DNA of 64,000 nucleotides from Rhodobacterales bacterium (GCA_014763715.1 JACXUV010000001.1:62001-126000), one strand, 5' to 3'; positions 34,168 to 43,809 are shown, numbered from the stretch's first letter. Numbers and translations: made by a program. The notes: generated by a model from the letters alone, not told the origin.

Positions 34168-34596
34168 ATGATGTTGGCCATCTTTCTTACGGCCGCAACA
34201 TTTATCCTGTCCGGCGCCCTTCACTACTGGATCATGTCCCGCTCCATCCGGCATGCTGACCGCATAACGCTTTTTCCTGGCGGCAGGCTCGTGCTCGTGC
34301 TCTGTATCTCGGGAATTGCACATCTTTCAGTCGTTGCACTTTATGCGGCCACCTATGGGGCTGGACTGGCGCTGCACCTTGGCAGCTTTGCCGAACTCAA
34401 GCCCTTGCGCGCGATGGATGTGTTCTATTTTTCACTCGTCAGCTATACCTCACTCGGTCTTGGCGACATCGTCCCAACCGGTCACCTTCGGCTGGTAGCC
34501 GGCGTAGAGGCCTTGAACGGCTTTCTACTGATCAGTTGCTCGGCCGCCTACCTGTTCCTGTTCATGAGCCATCAGGGCAAGGATGGCGCCAGATGA
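34168..34596 (+). CDS. Two-pore-helix ion channel protein (potassium channel family)
   Basis: A 142-residue membrane protein with a pore loop SYTSLGLGDIVPTG, matching the T-x-G-x-G-D filter of potassium channels except that the first glycine position carries leucine. Helices precede (IAHLSVVALYAATYGAG) and follow (ALNGFLLISCSAAYLFLF). No regulatory nucleotide-binding domain is attached. The ribosome site is weak, so it may be expressed by readthrough from the permease gene 30 bases upstream. Confidence 0.78.
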   Translation: MMLAIFLTAATFILSGALHYWIMSRSIRHADRITLFPGGRLVLVLCISGIAHLSVVALYAATYGAGLALHLGSFAELKPLRAMDVFYFSLVSYTSLGLGDIVPTGHLRLVAGVEALNGFLLISCSAAYLFLFMSHQGKDGAR

Positions 34597-34872
34597 TATC
34601 CGGGATTTCATCCGCCCTGACCACGGATAAGGAAAAAATGGTCGCAGCCCGGTCTTTCCGTCTGGGGCCGCAATTGCCCCCGGATCGTACCAGGCTTGCA
34701 CAGGTTTCAGGATGCCTCGTTGTCGTGAGGACGATCCAGTACCCGTTCACTCCCCAGGCGTACAGCAATCGCCGTAGGCGCTGATGGCAGATACAGTCGA
34801 AATTCGAGTAACGGCTTTTGTCAATGACGATGTGGATCGCAGTTCGCGAAGAGTTGTAAGGAAGAGTTAGAT

Positions 34873-35562
34873 ATGTGCCTGTCACCAGAAGTCAGTTTCG
34901 TCGCCGCAGCCGGCCTGATTCCCGCAGGCATGGTCAGTATGCGTCAGGCGTGGCGCACGGACCGCCATTATCTTCCGCTTGCAACCTTGCCGCTCCTCTT
35001 TGGTATTCAGCAATTGGCTGAAGGGGTAGTCTGGGTTGCCGGCGCTGGCCAGAACACGGACCTTATCCTGAACGCCTCACTCGTCTACATGTTCTTTTCC
35101 TGGCTCGCCTGGCCTGTCTGGATTCCCGTGTCGACGTTCACACTGGAGCCGCCGCGCCGGAAGCCCTTGTTCCTCATCTTCGTCATTGTCGGCGCAATGC
35201 TCGGAGCATTGCAATATGTGCCTTACTTCGCACATGATGGCTGGCTCCACACACGCTTCCTGCCACATGTGATCGTTTATGAAGGCACCGAACTTCTGGA
35301 TTTTGTCGGGCGGCGCGAATTCACTTATGTTGTCTATATTTCCGTCGTCATCCTGCCGCTTCTGATCTCGTCCATCCGCGGTGTCCGGATCTTCGGTCTA
35401 CTGGCGCTCGGTGTCCTGATTACGACGTATACCTTCTTCTCCTACGCCTATGTGTCGGTGTTCTGCTTCGGCGGCGCCGTCATGTCGGCCTACCTGGTCT
35501 GGATGATGTTCAAGGGCGATGGGTCCCGGCCATGGCCTCCCGCACTCCATCCGGTATCGTAG
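34873..35562 (+). CDS. DUF6629 family membrane protein
   Basis: A 229-residue protein with about seven helices. The start MCLSPEVSFVAAAGLIPAG and IQQLAEGVVWVA are typical of DUF6629, whose function is unknown. AAGGAAGAG precedes the ATG. It is followed 14 bases later by an FAD oxidoreductase and may form a membrane-redox pair with it. Confidence 0.78.
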   Translation: MCLSPEVSFVAAAGLIPAGMVSMRQAWRTDRHYLPLATLPLLFGIQQLAEGVVWVAGAGQNTDLILNASLVYMFFSWLAWPVWIPVSTFTLEPPRRKPLFLIFVIVGAMLGALQYVPYFAHDGWLHTRFLPHVIVYEGTELLDFVGRREFTYVVYISVVILPLLISSIRGVRIFGLLALGVLITTYTFFSYAYVSVFCFGGAVMSAYLVWMMFKGDGSRPWPPALHPVS

Positions 35563-35576
35563 ACAAGGGACCGGCC

Positions 35577-36692
35577 GTGGAAGACCCACCTGTGATCATC
35601 GCGGGGGCCGGGATTGCCGGCCTGACCTGCGCGATCATCCTTGCCCGGGCGGGCCGCCAGGTAATCGTCCGGGAGTGGCACAATTCTGTCGGCCATCGCT
35701 TCCACGGGGACTTCCAGGGGCTCGAAAACTGGAGTCGCAGCGAGGACGCGATCGACTGGTTCGCGCAGACAGGGATTGAACGGAATTTCAGCACCCACGC
35801 AGTTCATGAAGGTGTAGCATTCGACGCCCAGGCAACGGCCTATCCCATTCGAAGCGCCCGCCCGCTTTACTATCTGGTTCGGCGCGGAAGCGAGCCGGGC
35901 TGTCTTGATCATGGACTGTTGCAACAGGCCCTGATGGCGGGTGTGGATGTCCGGTTTGGCGACCGGGTCACGGATGCCGGCGGCCAGGACGTGCTTGCGA
36001 TCGGACCGCGGCGCGCCGATGTCATCGCTGCCGGCTATGTTTTCGAAACCGATTGCCCGGATGGCAACTACATTGCGCTCAACAATTCCCTCGCACCCGG
36101 CGGATACGCCTATCTCCTGATACGTCAGGGTCGCGGCACGCTCGCCAGTTGCATGTTTAGCGGGTTCAAGCAGCAGGCTGAATATGTTGCGCGAACGGCA
36201 GCGTTCTTTGCCGAAGCCACCGGCCTTGATATGCGCAATGCCCGCCCGTTTGGCGGGTTCGGCAATATAAGGGTTGCGCGCACCGCGATGCAGGGCAAGC
36301 GCCCCGTTATTGGCGAGCAAGCCGGATTCCAGGACGCGTTGGCCGGATTCGGCATGGGATATGCGCTTCGCTCCGGACAACTCGCCGCTCAAAGCATCCT
36401 CACCGGAGCTACTTATCGGACGCTCTGGCGCCGCGACCTTCGGCCCATGCTGCGAACAGGTATCTCCAATCGCTGCCTGTACGAACTGGCAAACGAGCGC
36501 CTGCGCCGCTGGGCCCTGAACCGGCTCAGCAGGACAGACGCCGGGCGCAAACTCGGATCGCTCTACAGGCCCTCCCTCCTGACACAGCTTGTCTATCCCG
36601 TCGCAAGATGGCGGCTCGGCAAAGCACTGAACGATCCGAGCTGCGATCACGAGAACTGCACTTGTGTCTGGTGCCAGCATGGGCTGGGTTAG
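35577..36692 (+). CDS. FAD-dependent oxidoreductase, geranylgeranyl-reductase-like
   Basis: About 371 residues. The FAD-binding motif VIIAGAGIAGLTCAIILARAG starts the protein and the second FAD region is IGEQAGFQDALAGFGMGYALRSG. The overall shape is that of geranylgeranyl-reductase/halogenase-type flavoproteins. The extreme C-terminus has a metal-like cysteine cluster, CDHENCTCVWCQHG. The start is chosen at GTG 35577 because AAGGGA lies six bases upstream; an in-frame ATG at 35532 would overlap the DUF6629 gene. Substrate unknown. Confidence 0.8.
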   Translation: MEDPPVIIAGAGIAGLTCAIILARAGRQVIVREWHNSVGHRFHGDFQGLENWSRSEDAIDWFAQTGIERNFSTHAVHEGVAFDAQATAYPIRSARPLYYLVRRGSEPGCLDHGLLQQALMAGVDVRFGDRVTDAGGQDVLAIGPRRADVIAAGYVFETDCPDGNYIALNNSLAPGGYAYLLIRQGRGTLASCMFSGFKQQAEYVARTAAFFAEATGLDMRNARPFGGFGNIRVARTAMQGKRPVIGEQAGFQDALAGFGMGYALRSGQLAAQSILTGATYRTLWRRDLRPMLRTGISNRCLYELANERLRRWALNRLSRTDAGRKLGSLYRPSLLTQLVYPVARWRLGKALNDPSCDHENCTCVWCQHGLG

Positions 36693-36817
36693 CGTTCCGG
36701 CAGATTGCAGGCTGGCCAATTGAACGCACCGCCCGGCGGTCGGCGACGCGAGTACAGCGATCCCTGTCGCAATCACGCCGCAGACAAGGTTTCATTCAGC
36801 TCCCCCTGGGGGCTGAC

Positions 36818-37615
36818 TTAATGTCTGCGCCGTAAAATGTGATCGTGCGCCTCGGCTGCATTGAGCTCCCGCGTTGAATTACCCAGACGGACGAAATATT
36901 TCGATGTATCCGACAGAAGCAGGAAGACCGGCGTGTCCGAACGCTCAACCAGAACCCAGCAGATCGTCTTTCCGTCGATCGTCAGAAACCTGCTGCGCAC
37001 GAGTGGACAGACAGCGCTGCCGAGATAGGTCCTGACGATCCCGATCAGGGCACGTTCGAATTCATCCGCCGTAGGGTTCCGAAGTGTATTCAGATCCGGA
37101 TCAATCCCGAGAAGTTCGCCGTCATCCGCAACACCTATGAGCAAACGTCCGCCTTCATGATTCATGAAGCCCGCAATGGTTTTGGCGATCACCTGCTCGA
37201 GGCTTCTGTTCGTTCGCGATTCCCGGATATCCCAGCGCAAGGTCGACTTGAATTCCGTCCGTTCGTTCTCGCCTCCGGCAATCACACCGGGCAGAGCCAT
37301 CTGAAGGTCTTCCAGCAAGGCTTCGGTCGTGCGCGCCTGCCGTGAAAGCGCAAGGGTCAGCACCGAAAATACGAGCCCCATAATTGCGCCCAGGGCAGCA
37401 AAAATGACATTCATGGCCATGAGGTGGAGCAAGGGCGCGCCGCTGACACGTTCCCAGGCGAACTGGCCGAACCCGGAATACCTGCCTGAAAACAGGGAAG
37501 CATACTCCATCCAGACCACGAGCGAGTTTACCGGATGCAGGACCAGAACACCGATGATCCCGCCAAGGGCGGCATAGATCACCAGGTGACGGATTTGCCG
37601 GGCTTTCTGGCTCAT
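36818..37615 (-). CDS. Membrane-anchored AlbA_2 (Schlafen-like) domain protein
   Basis: A 265-residue protein with two N-terminal membrane helices (HLVIYAALGGIIGVLVLHPV and VIFAALGAIMGLVFSVLTLA). They are followed by a cytoplasmic AlbA_2 domain at residues ~113-230 (ENERTEFKSTLRWD; FMNHEGGRLLIGVADDGELLG). AlbA_2 domains occur in Schlafen proteins and in phage-defence or regulatory proteins and may bind nucleic acid or nucleotides. AAGGACGAGAGG precedes the ATG. It is transcribed against its neighbours. Confidence 0.82.
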   Translation of the reverse strand: MSQKARQIRHLVIYAALGGIIGVLVLHPVNSLVVWMEYASLFSGRYSGFGQFAWERVSGAPLLHLMAMNVIFAALGAIMGLVFSVLTLALSRQARTTEALLEDLQMALPGVIAGGENERTEFKSTLRWDIRESRTNRSLEQVIAKTIAGFMNHEGGRLLIGVADDGELLGIDPDLNTLRNPTADEFERALIGIVRTYLGSAVCPLVRSRFLTIDGKTICWVLVERSDTPVFLLLSDTSKYFVRLGNSTRELNAAEAHDHILRRRH

Positions 37616-37976
37616 CCTCTCGTCCTTGAGTGATAGCGGTTCATGCGTCCTCCTTGCCGAAACAGGGATGAGGTTCCTGCAGCATGAAACTGCCGCCTGT
37701 GTGTTCCCGGACCCGGGCGCGCAACCGCCTCAATCGGAACATGCGAGGATGGCAGGCTGGCTGTGTTTTCCATGCACACCCCCGGCTTCCAGGTGAATGT
37801 CTGGCGTTGCCTGCTGATACGGCCCTGACCGCGCGCGCCCTCAATAGAAACTCCAAGCCGGTGAATTTCATGCAGGCGTGTAACGTCTCGGCATCATTCC
37901 CGTCTGTTGACCTGGCACGTACCGGGGCGACCAGGCCTGGCCTTGCCGAAAGGGTCATCGAGCAATGAGGGAACAG
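37616..37976. other. Intergenic region, no supported gene
   Basis: About 360 bases with overlapping open frames on both strands (37684-37968 and 37641-37958). Neither has a recognisable product or clear ribosome site. It probably holds the divergent promoters of the AlbA_2 gene and the small membrane gene. Confidence 0.4.
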
Positions 37977-38288
37977 ATGAACGAACGTCCGGATCGCACG
38001 CCCGCCCCTGCGCGGAATACACCGGAAGGCCGCAAGGGGCCTCCCCCGCCCTTCTTCGGGATATTGTCCACAGTCACCGCATTCGGACTCGGCATGGGTG
38101 TCGCCAGCTATCTCAGGGACATCGCGCTCCTGGTCGTCCTGCTCGCCCTGACCGCGACCGTCATCGCGCTGGCGAGAATCACTCGCAGGAGCTCTCCGCG
38201 CCCCTTGTGGATGGACGGGATCTACTGGACGAGCTGGCTCATACTGGCGGGCCTCGTCATTCTGATCGCAAGAAGTATCCTGACCTGA
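37977..38288 (+). CDS. Small membrane protein of unknown function
   Basis: A 103-residue protein with a proline-rich cytoplasmic N-terminus (RTPAPARNTPEG) and three hydrophobic stretches (FFGILSTVTAFGLGMGV, IALLVVLLALTATVIALA, SWLILAGLVILIARSIL). GAGG lies six bases upstream of the ATG at 37977; an ATG 12 bases earlier is also in frame. It is convergent with ppk2, 15 bases away. No family recognised. Confidence 0.65.
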   Translation: MNERPDRTPAPARNTPEGRKGPPPPFFGILSTVTAFGLGMGVASYLRDIALLVVLLALTATVIALARITRRSSPRPLWMDGIYWTSWLILAGLVILIARSILT

Positions 38289-38303
38289 TCCGTTTGCGGT
38301 GCA

Positions 38304-39086
38304 CTACCGGGCCAGTCGGTCGAGCCTCTGTCCCGGATTATCGATCACGACGGCCGGGTCGACCGCAGCGACTGTCTTGTCCGTCTCCGGACAGTCGATG
38401 GACCGGATAATATGTCCGAGGACGTTCAGCCTTGCTGCACGCTTGTCATCTGTACGGACCACATACCATGGCGCATGCTCGAAATCCGTCTTCAGGAACA
38501 TCTCGTCGCGCGCGTTCGTATATTCATCCCATTTTTGCAGGGCCACCGCGTCGATCGGACTCTTCTTCCATTGTTTGAGCGGGTCCCGGTCGCGGTCTTC
38601 CAGCCGGGTCTCCTGCTCGGTCCGGCTTATGTCGAGATAGTATTTGAGGATTTGCATCCCGTCATGAACGAGCATCTGCTCGAACGCGCCGACCGTCTCC
38701 AGAAACGCAGCCACCTCGGCCTTCCGCGCGAATTTCATCACGCGTTCCACACCCGCTCTGTTGTACCAGGAGCGGTTGAACAAGGCGATCTCTCCATCGG
38801 CCGGCAGATGCGGCACATAGCGTTGGAAATACCAGCTCCTCGTGTCCCGGTCGGAGGGCTTGCCAAGGGCAACAACCCGCGTATCCCGCGGGCTGAGATG
38901 CTCTGAAATCCGCTTGATGACGCCATCCTTGCCGGCTGCATCGCGCCCTTCGAAAAGAATGAGGATACGATGCCCGTGCCGGATCGCCCGCCTCTGGATC
39001 TTGACCAGCTCTACTTGCAACGCCCGGAGATCATGCTTGTAGGCTTTTTTTGACACGCCCCTGGCGTCCTGTTCGTCATCGGACAT
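38304..39086 (-). CDS. ppk2: Polyphosphate kinase 2 family protein
   Basis: A 260-residue PPK2 enzyme, which uses polyphosphate to phosphorylate nucleotides. The Walker A motif is FEGRDAAGKDGVIKRI; the arginine-rich loop is FNRSWYNRAGVERVMKF and the lid region follows. The overall match is to the PPK2 family with a single domain, which phosphorylates NDPs (class I) or NMPs; the class cannot be fixed by eye. The ATG at 39086 lies inside the end of the cfa gene, so the two are coupled. Confidence 0.92.
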   Translation of the reverse strand: MSDDEQDARGVSKKAYKHDLRALQVELVKIQRRAIRHGHRILILFEGRDAAGKDGVIKRISEHLSPRDTRVVALGKPSDRDTRSWYFQRYVPHLPADGEIALFNRSWYNRAGVERVMKFARKAEVAAFLETVGAFEQMLVHDGMQILKYYLDISRTEQETRLEDRDRDPLKQWKKSPIDAVALQKWDEYTNARDEMFLKTDFEHAPWYVVRTDDKRAARLNVLGHIIRSIDCPETDKTVAAVDPAVVIDNPGQRLDRLAR

Positions 39087-40347
39087 TCTGGTGGCGCCTT
39101 TCCTCATTCAGGCAGGATTTCGTTCGCTTTGAAACAGGTATCGGATCTGGCTGATACAGGTAATCCCGCGTCAGCGGAACCGACTCCTGTCGCTTGCCGA
39201 GCTGGAGCTGAAACACATTGTGGACACCGTGCCGGAATGAAAGCTCGCTGCATACCAGGTAGAATTCCCACATCCGTACAAAGCGCGCATCGTGCAAGGC
39301 TTCGGCCTCAGCAGCGCGCGCCAGAAAGCGCGCCCGCCAGGCTTTCAGCGTTTCGGCATAGTGAAGGCGGAGGACTTCGATGTCGAGCACCGTCAGACCC
39401 GCTTGCTCGATTGCCGGCAGGATCTCCGACAGGGCCGGAATGTAACCGCCCGGAAAGATGTGCCTTGCGATCCAGGGATTGGTTGCACCCGGCCTGCCCG
39501 CTCGGCCGATCGTATGGACAAGGGCAACCCCGTCCGGGCTCAGGCGCGCTGCAATCTGTCTGAAATATTCCTGATAGTGGGGCACTCCGACATGCTCGAA
39601 CATTCCCACCGAGACGATCCTGTCATACTCATCCGTAAGAGACCGGTAATCCTCGATCCGGAACGTGGCCTGGTCGCCGAGCCCTTGATCCGCTGCACGC
39701 TTGCGAGCTAACTCGTATTGCTCGCAGGAAAGCGTCACGCCTTCCACGCGAACGTCCTCCGACCGGCAAAGATGCAGGGCCAGGCCGCCCCAGCCGCAAC
39801 CGATGTCCAGCACCCGGTCGCCAGGTCTGAGGCAAAGCTTGCGGGCGATATGTTCTTTCTTGAGTTCCTGGGCCTGCTCCAGCGTGACCTCAGCATCCGG
39901 GAAATAGGCGCAGGAATATTGCATGTCCTCATCCAGGAAGAGGCGATAGAGATCATTCCCGATGTCATAGTGATGAGCTACATTGCGCGCGGATCGCTCT
40001 TGCGGATTGAATTGCGCAATCAATCGGGCGCTCTTCCTGAACAGCGCCGGCAACCGTGCTGCCGGAAGTCCGTCTGCCAGGAAGTTCACCCAGAAGAGAT
40101 CCAGCAGGTCGTAAAGGTCGCCGAATTCAATGGTCAGGCCGCCTGCCATGTAAGCCTCGCCGACCTGCAGTTCCGGATCCAGAAGGATCCGCCGAAGCCA
40201 GGCATTCGAGGCGATAGCGATCCGGACCGGCCGGACGCGATAGGATCCGTATCTCGCTGTTTTTCCATCCGGAAACCTGACCTCGATGCATCCCTTGCGG
40301 ATCGCCCGTTCCAGCCTGTTTCTTGCGATCGCGCCTATGAGTGCCAT
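39076..40347 (-). CDS. cfa: Cyclopropane-fatty-acyl-phospholipid synthase
   Basis: A 423-residue SAM-dependent enzyme that adds a methylene bridge to unsaturated membrane lipids. It has the N-terminal lipid-binding region (QVGEAYMAGGLTIEFGDLYD), ARNVAHHYDIGNDLYRLFLD, the SAM motif VLDIGCGWGGLALH and EHVGVPHYQEYF with the catalytic glutamate region. Cyclopropane lipids resist acid and oxidative stress, which fits the metal-stress setting. It begins a two-gene unit with ppk2, divergent from a sigma-factor gene. Confidence 0.95.
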   Translation of the reverse strand: MALIGAIARNRLERAIRKGCIEVRFPDGKTARYGSYRVRPVRIAIASNAWLRRILLDPELQVGEAYMAGGLTIEFGDLYDLLDLFWVNFLADGLPAARLPALFRKSARLIAQFNPQERSARNVAHHYDIGNDLYRLFLDEDMQYSCAYFPDAEVTLEQAQELKKEHIARKLCLRPGDRVLDIGCGWGGLALHLCRSEDVRVEGVTLSCEQYELARKRAADQGLGDQATFRIEDYRSLTDEYDRIVSVGMFEHVGVPHYQEYFRQIAARLSPDGVALVHTIGRAGRPGATNPWIARHIFPGGYIPALSEILPAIEQAGLTVLDIEVLRLHYAETLKAWRARFLARAAEAEALHDARFVRMWEFYLVCSELSFRHGVHNVFQLQLGKRQESVPLTRDYLYQPDPIPVSKRTKSCLNEERRHQNVR

Positions 40348-40533
40348 GCCAGATCTCCGTTGGAGTCCACCTGCCGGTCGCCAGGCGGAACTTATTGACT
40401 GATACGGAGAAGACGCCCCGCTCCCTCAACCGTTACAGTCGGGCGGGCGCCACGGACGCCCGATAAGGGGCATGCCGGCCGGATGCGTATGAATATGCAG
40501 ACTGCCCGCCGATCCCGCGAAAGGAACCAAGGG

Positions 40534-41118
40534 ATGACATCTGACAAGGCGCCATCAAGGCAGCGCAGGCGGGCCGTTGAAGCCGCTCTGACCGAGTCGC
40601 ACCAGGACCTTTACCGCTTCCTGAAACGGAAGATCGGCAATGACGCGGATGCCAGGGACGTGTTGCAGGACTTCTACGTGAAAGCCCTGACGCGCTTTTC
40701 CGACCTGAAGGATGAAGACCGCTTGCGCGGCTGGCTCTCTCAGGTTCTGCGCTCGACAATCGCGGACCATTTCCGTGACAGGAAACGTACCAGCGATTTG
40801 CTGGCCAGCTATGCTGCCAATGCGGAGCTTCTCTTCGGCGAAGAGGAACTGGACTTCGTGATCTGTGCCTGTCTCTATAAGATGCTTCCGACGCTCAGTC
40901 CCGGCTATGCAGACCTAATCTGGCGGGCAGATCTCATCGGAGAAGAAAGATCCGCCATCGCTGAAGACCTCGGCCTCAGCGAAGCCGCCCTTCGGGTGAA
41001 GCTGCACCGGGCCCGCCGGGCTATGCGCGAACGCCTTGAACAGACCTGCCATACCTGCCTCGAACACGGATACTTCCAGTGCGCCTGTCAGGGATCCGGC
41101 AGCAAGGTGCACAGGTAG
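40534..41118 (+). CDS. ECF-type sigma factor with cysteine-rich C-terminal tail
   Basis: A 194-residue sigma-70-family protein with region 2 (LYRFLKRKIGNDADARDVLQ, LRGWLSQVLRSTIADHFRD) and region 4 (ERSAIAEDLGLSEAALRVKL). After region 4 comes CHTCLEHGYFQCACQG, four cysteines and a histidine, suggestive of a zinc- or copper-binding tail. No anti-sigma gene is adjacent, so the tail may itself sense metal or redox state. AAAGGA precedes the ATG at 40534 by eight bases. It lies between cfa (divergent) and the copper ATPase (downstream, same strand). Confidence 0.87.
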   Translation: MTSDKAPSRQRRRAVEAALTESHQDLYRFLKRKIGNDADARDVLQDFYVKALTRFSDLKDEDRLRGWLSQVLRSTIADHFRDRKRTSDLLASYAANAELLFGEEELDFVICACLYKMLPTLSPGYADLIWRADLIGEERSAIAEDLGLSEAALRVKLHRARRAMRERLEQTCHTCLEHGYFQCACQGSGSKVHR

Positions 41119-41383
41119 GGCCTCGACGCCTGGACCGATCATGCGCCTCCCGGTGCTGGCAACCGCCCACAAGTCCGGGCAATCGGCTTTTGAGGGGTCA
41201 GCATCGCCGACACGTATTTCTGAAAAGCAATCCGGCAACCGCCCTGCACGGGGAAACAAAGCGCATGCAGCGAAGGAAGACCATGATCATTGATCCTGAG
41301 ATGTCCACACGCACCAAGCCAGGATGCAGGATTGCAACCCGCGCCTGCCGACCCTGTCCCATTACGGAAAAATAGTCAGAATC

Positions 41384-43450
41384 ATGGACCACTCGACCCA
41401 CACGCATCAGGCAGCCGCCTCTCCCGAAACGGCTAATCCTCACAGCCATCACGCTCACAATGGCGCAGGGCATGCCCATGAGGGTCACAATCACGAGGGC
41501 ATGATCGCCGATTACCGCCGCAGGTTCTGGATCGTCCTGATCCTGACCGTGCCGATACTGGCTCTGGCTCCGATGATACAGACCTGGCTCGGTCTTCAGG
41601 ACAGTTTACGCTTTTCCGGTGACCGGATCCTTCTCGCCGCGCTCTCAAGCCTTGTCTTCTTCATCGGCGGCTGGCCCTTCCTGAAAGGATTCTGGCAGGA
41701 AATAACCGGGCGCGGGATCGGAATGATGACCCTGATTTCGGTCGCGATCACCACCGCTTATGCCTATTCAGTCGGCATGGTCGCGATCGGCAGCGACGAG
41801 ACCTTTTTCTGGGAACTTGCCACGCTGATCGCTGTCATGCTGCTGGGGCACTGGATCGAAATGAAATCGGTTCTCGGTGCCGGGCGCGCGCTCGAGAAGC
41901 TCGCCAGCCTCATGCCGGATGAAGCCCACCTCCTCGCCGACGACGGCTCTGTCAGGGACGTATCCGTGTCGACACTGCGCGGCGGCGAACAGCTGCTGAT
42001 CAAGCCTGGCGAAAAGGTTCCGGCGGACGGCATCATCGTTCATGGCGACTCTTCGCTGAACGAATCCATGCTGACGGGCGAATCGAAGCCTGTATCCAAG
42101 AGCATTGATGACCGGGTGATTGGCGGGTCCATCAATGGAGAAGGCTCGCTGACCATCCGGGTCGACAAGACCGGAGACGAGACATTCCTGTCGAGCGTGA
42201 TCAAGCTCGTCAAGGAAGCCCAGGCCAGCAAGTCCCGGACACAGGACCTCGCCAACTCGGCAGCGAAATGGCTCACCTTCATCGCACTCGGCGGAGGCCT
42301 GTCGACCTTCCTGTTCTGGACATTTTTTACCGGACAGGGTTTCGGGTTCGCCATGGCCCGCGCTGTCACGGTCATGGTGATTGCCTGTCCGCACGCGCTC
42401 GGCCTTGCTGTGCCGCTGGTCGTTGCGCGCTCGACGGCCATCGCCGCAGGCAATGGGCTGCTCATCCGTGACCGGACGGCGTTCGAGGAGGCCCGCAACA
42501 TAGATGCCATCATATTCGACAAGACAGGCACACTGACCCGGGGCGAGTTCGGAATCACCGATACGCTCGTCTTCGATACCACCCATTCCGAAGAAGAAAT
42601 CGTCGCCTATGCCGCTTCGATCGAGGCGCATTCCGAGCACCCGATCGCCCAGGGGATTGTCCGCGACTCAAAACAGGCCTGGCCGGTCGAAAAATTCCGG
42701 GCGATCCCCGGCAAGGGGGCCTCCGGCGAGGTGAAAGGACACGAGGTAAAAGTCGTCAGTCCCGGCTACCTGCGTGACCAGGGCATCGGCATGGAAGACC
42801 CGCGCTTTGAGGAACTGAGCCGGCAGGGAAAGACCGTCGTCTTTGTCCTGATTGACGACCGGCTCGCCGGGGCCATCGCGCTGGCCGATATCGTTCGCGA
42901 GGAATCCCGCGAGGCCATCCGGCACCTTCGGGACATGGGCATCAGATGTATCATGCTGACAGGGGACAACCGGCAGGTGGCTGAATGGGTTGGCCGCGAG
43001 ATCGGGCTGGACGAAGTCATTGCCGAAGTCCTGCCGGAAGAAAAAGCCGCAAAGGTCCGGGAAGTTCAGTCGCGTGGCCTGATCGTGGCCATGACGGGTG
43101 ATGGGGTCAACGACGCCCCTGCCCTCGCTCAGGCAAATGTCGGCATTGCAATCGGCGCCGGAACAGACGTTGCCATCGAGACGGCAGACATCATTCTCGT
43201 GCGTTCAAGTCCTGCAGACGTCGTCGCCATCATCGAACTTGCACGGGCGACCTACAGGAAAATGATGCAGAACCTCGCCTGGGCAACCGGATACAATACG
43301 TTCGCCATTCCGGCAGCCGCAGGCCTTTTCTTCCCGTGGGGCGTGATCCTGACCCCAGCAATCGGCGCCGTGTTCATGTCCGCCAGCACGGTAATCTGCG
43401 CCGTCAATGCCCAGCTCCTCAAACTGAACCGGCAGCGGGCAGGCACATGA
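41384..43450 (+). CDS. copB: CopB-type (CPH) copper/silver-exporting P-type ATPase
   Basis: A 688-residue P1B-ATPase. Instead of a ferredoxin-like metal domain it has a His-rich N-terminus (residues ~1-40, HSTHTHQ and [15 protein letters not shown]). The membrane metal site is [15 protein letters not shown], the CPH form of CopB-type (P1B-3) pumps, associated with Cu(II)/Cu(I)/Ag(I) export. Catalytic motifs are [28 protein letters not shown] and [16 protein letters not shown]. The start follows a weak ribosome site; an in-frame ATG 60 bases upstream seems unlikely. Confidence 0.95.
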   Translation: MDHSTHTHQAAASPETANPHSHHAHNGAGHAHEGHNHEGMIADYRRRFWIVLILTVPILALAPMIQTWLGLQDSLRFSGDRILLAALSSLVFFIGGWPFLKGFWQEITGRGIGMMTLISVAITTAYAYSVGMVAIGSDETFFWELATLIAVMLLGHWIEMKSVLGAGRALEKLASLMPDEAHLLADDGSVRDVSVSTLRGGEQLLIKPGEKVPADGIIVHGDSSLNESMLTGESKPVSKSIDDRVIGGSINGEGSLTIRVDKTGDETFLSSVIKLVKEAQASKSRTQDLANSAAKWLTFIALGGGLSTFLFWTFFTGQGFGFAMARAVTVMVIACPHALGLAVPLVVARSTAIAAGNGLLIRDRTAFEEARNIDAIIFDKTGTLTRGEFGITDTLVFDTTHSEEEIVAYAASIEAHSEHPIAQGIVRDSKQAWPVEKFRAIPGKGASGEVKGHEVKVVSPGYLRDQGIGMEDPRFEELSRQGKTVVFVLIDDRLAGAIALADIVREESREAIRHLRDMGIRCIMLTGDNRQVAEWVGREIGLDEVIAEVLPEEKAAKVREVQSRGLIVAMTGDGVNDAPALAQANVGIAIGAGTDVAIETADIILVRSSPADVVAIIELARATYRKMMQNLAWATGYNTFAIPAAAGLFFPWGVILTPAIGAVFMSASTVICAVNAQLLKLNRQRAGT

Positions 43451-43530
43451 CCCAATTATTCCAGGCGATATCGCGTCGAACCGGCCGCACGCGGTCCAGT
43501 GCGCAGTCCTGATGGCAGAGGAGAAACGCC

Positions 43531-43809
43531 ATGCAGAAGGATAATAGATCATTTCGGAACCATCACCCCCGGGGCGGACGCCTCTGGTTGCCGATTATCG
43601 CCTTTGGCGGCCTGATCGCCTTCTTCCTGCTCTATGAACACCGGGCGCACATCCCGGCCAACGCGGTCTTCTTTCTGGGGTTCCTGCTCTTCTGCGGCGT
43701 GATGCACATGTTCATGCATGGCGGACACGCCGGGCACGGAGCCGGCCATGGCCGGCATGAAGATCGTTTCCTGCCCCCATCAGACAACCAGGAAGGACCC
43801 GGCCAATGA
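43531..43809 (+). CDS. DUF2933 domain small membrane protein
   Basis: A 92-residue protein with two helices (LPIIAFGGLIAFFLLYEH and NAVFFLGFLLFCGVMHMF) followed by a Met/His/Gly-rich stretch (MHMFMHGGHAGHGAGHG) likely to bind copper. DUF2933 proteins sit in copper clusters. The stop overlaps the next start by four bases. Confidence 0.85.
   Translation: MQKDNRSFRNHHPRGGRLWLPIIAFGGLIAFFLLYEHRAHIPANAVFFLGFLLFCGVMHMFMHGGHAGHGAGHGRHEDRFLPPSDNQEGPGQ

Noticed and set aside
35490-36776. 428-residue leftward open frame over the FAD oxidoreductase
   Set aside because: The plus-strand protein has intact FAD motifs; the reverse frame has none.
37641-37968. Overlapping open frames on both strands (105 and 94 residues)
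   Set aside because: Neither has a convincing start signal, coding composition or family match.
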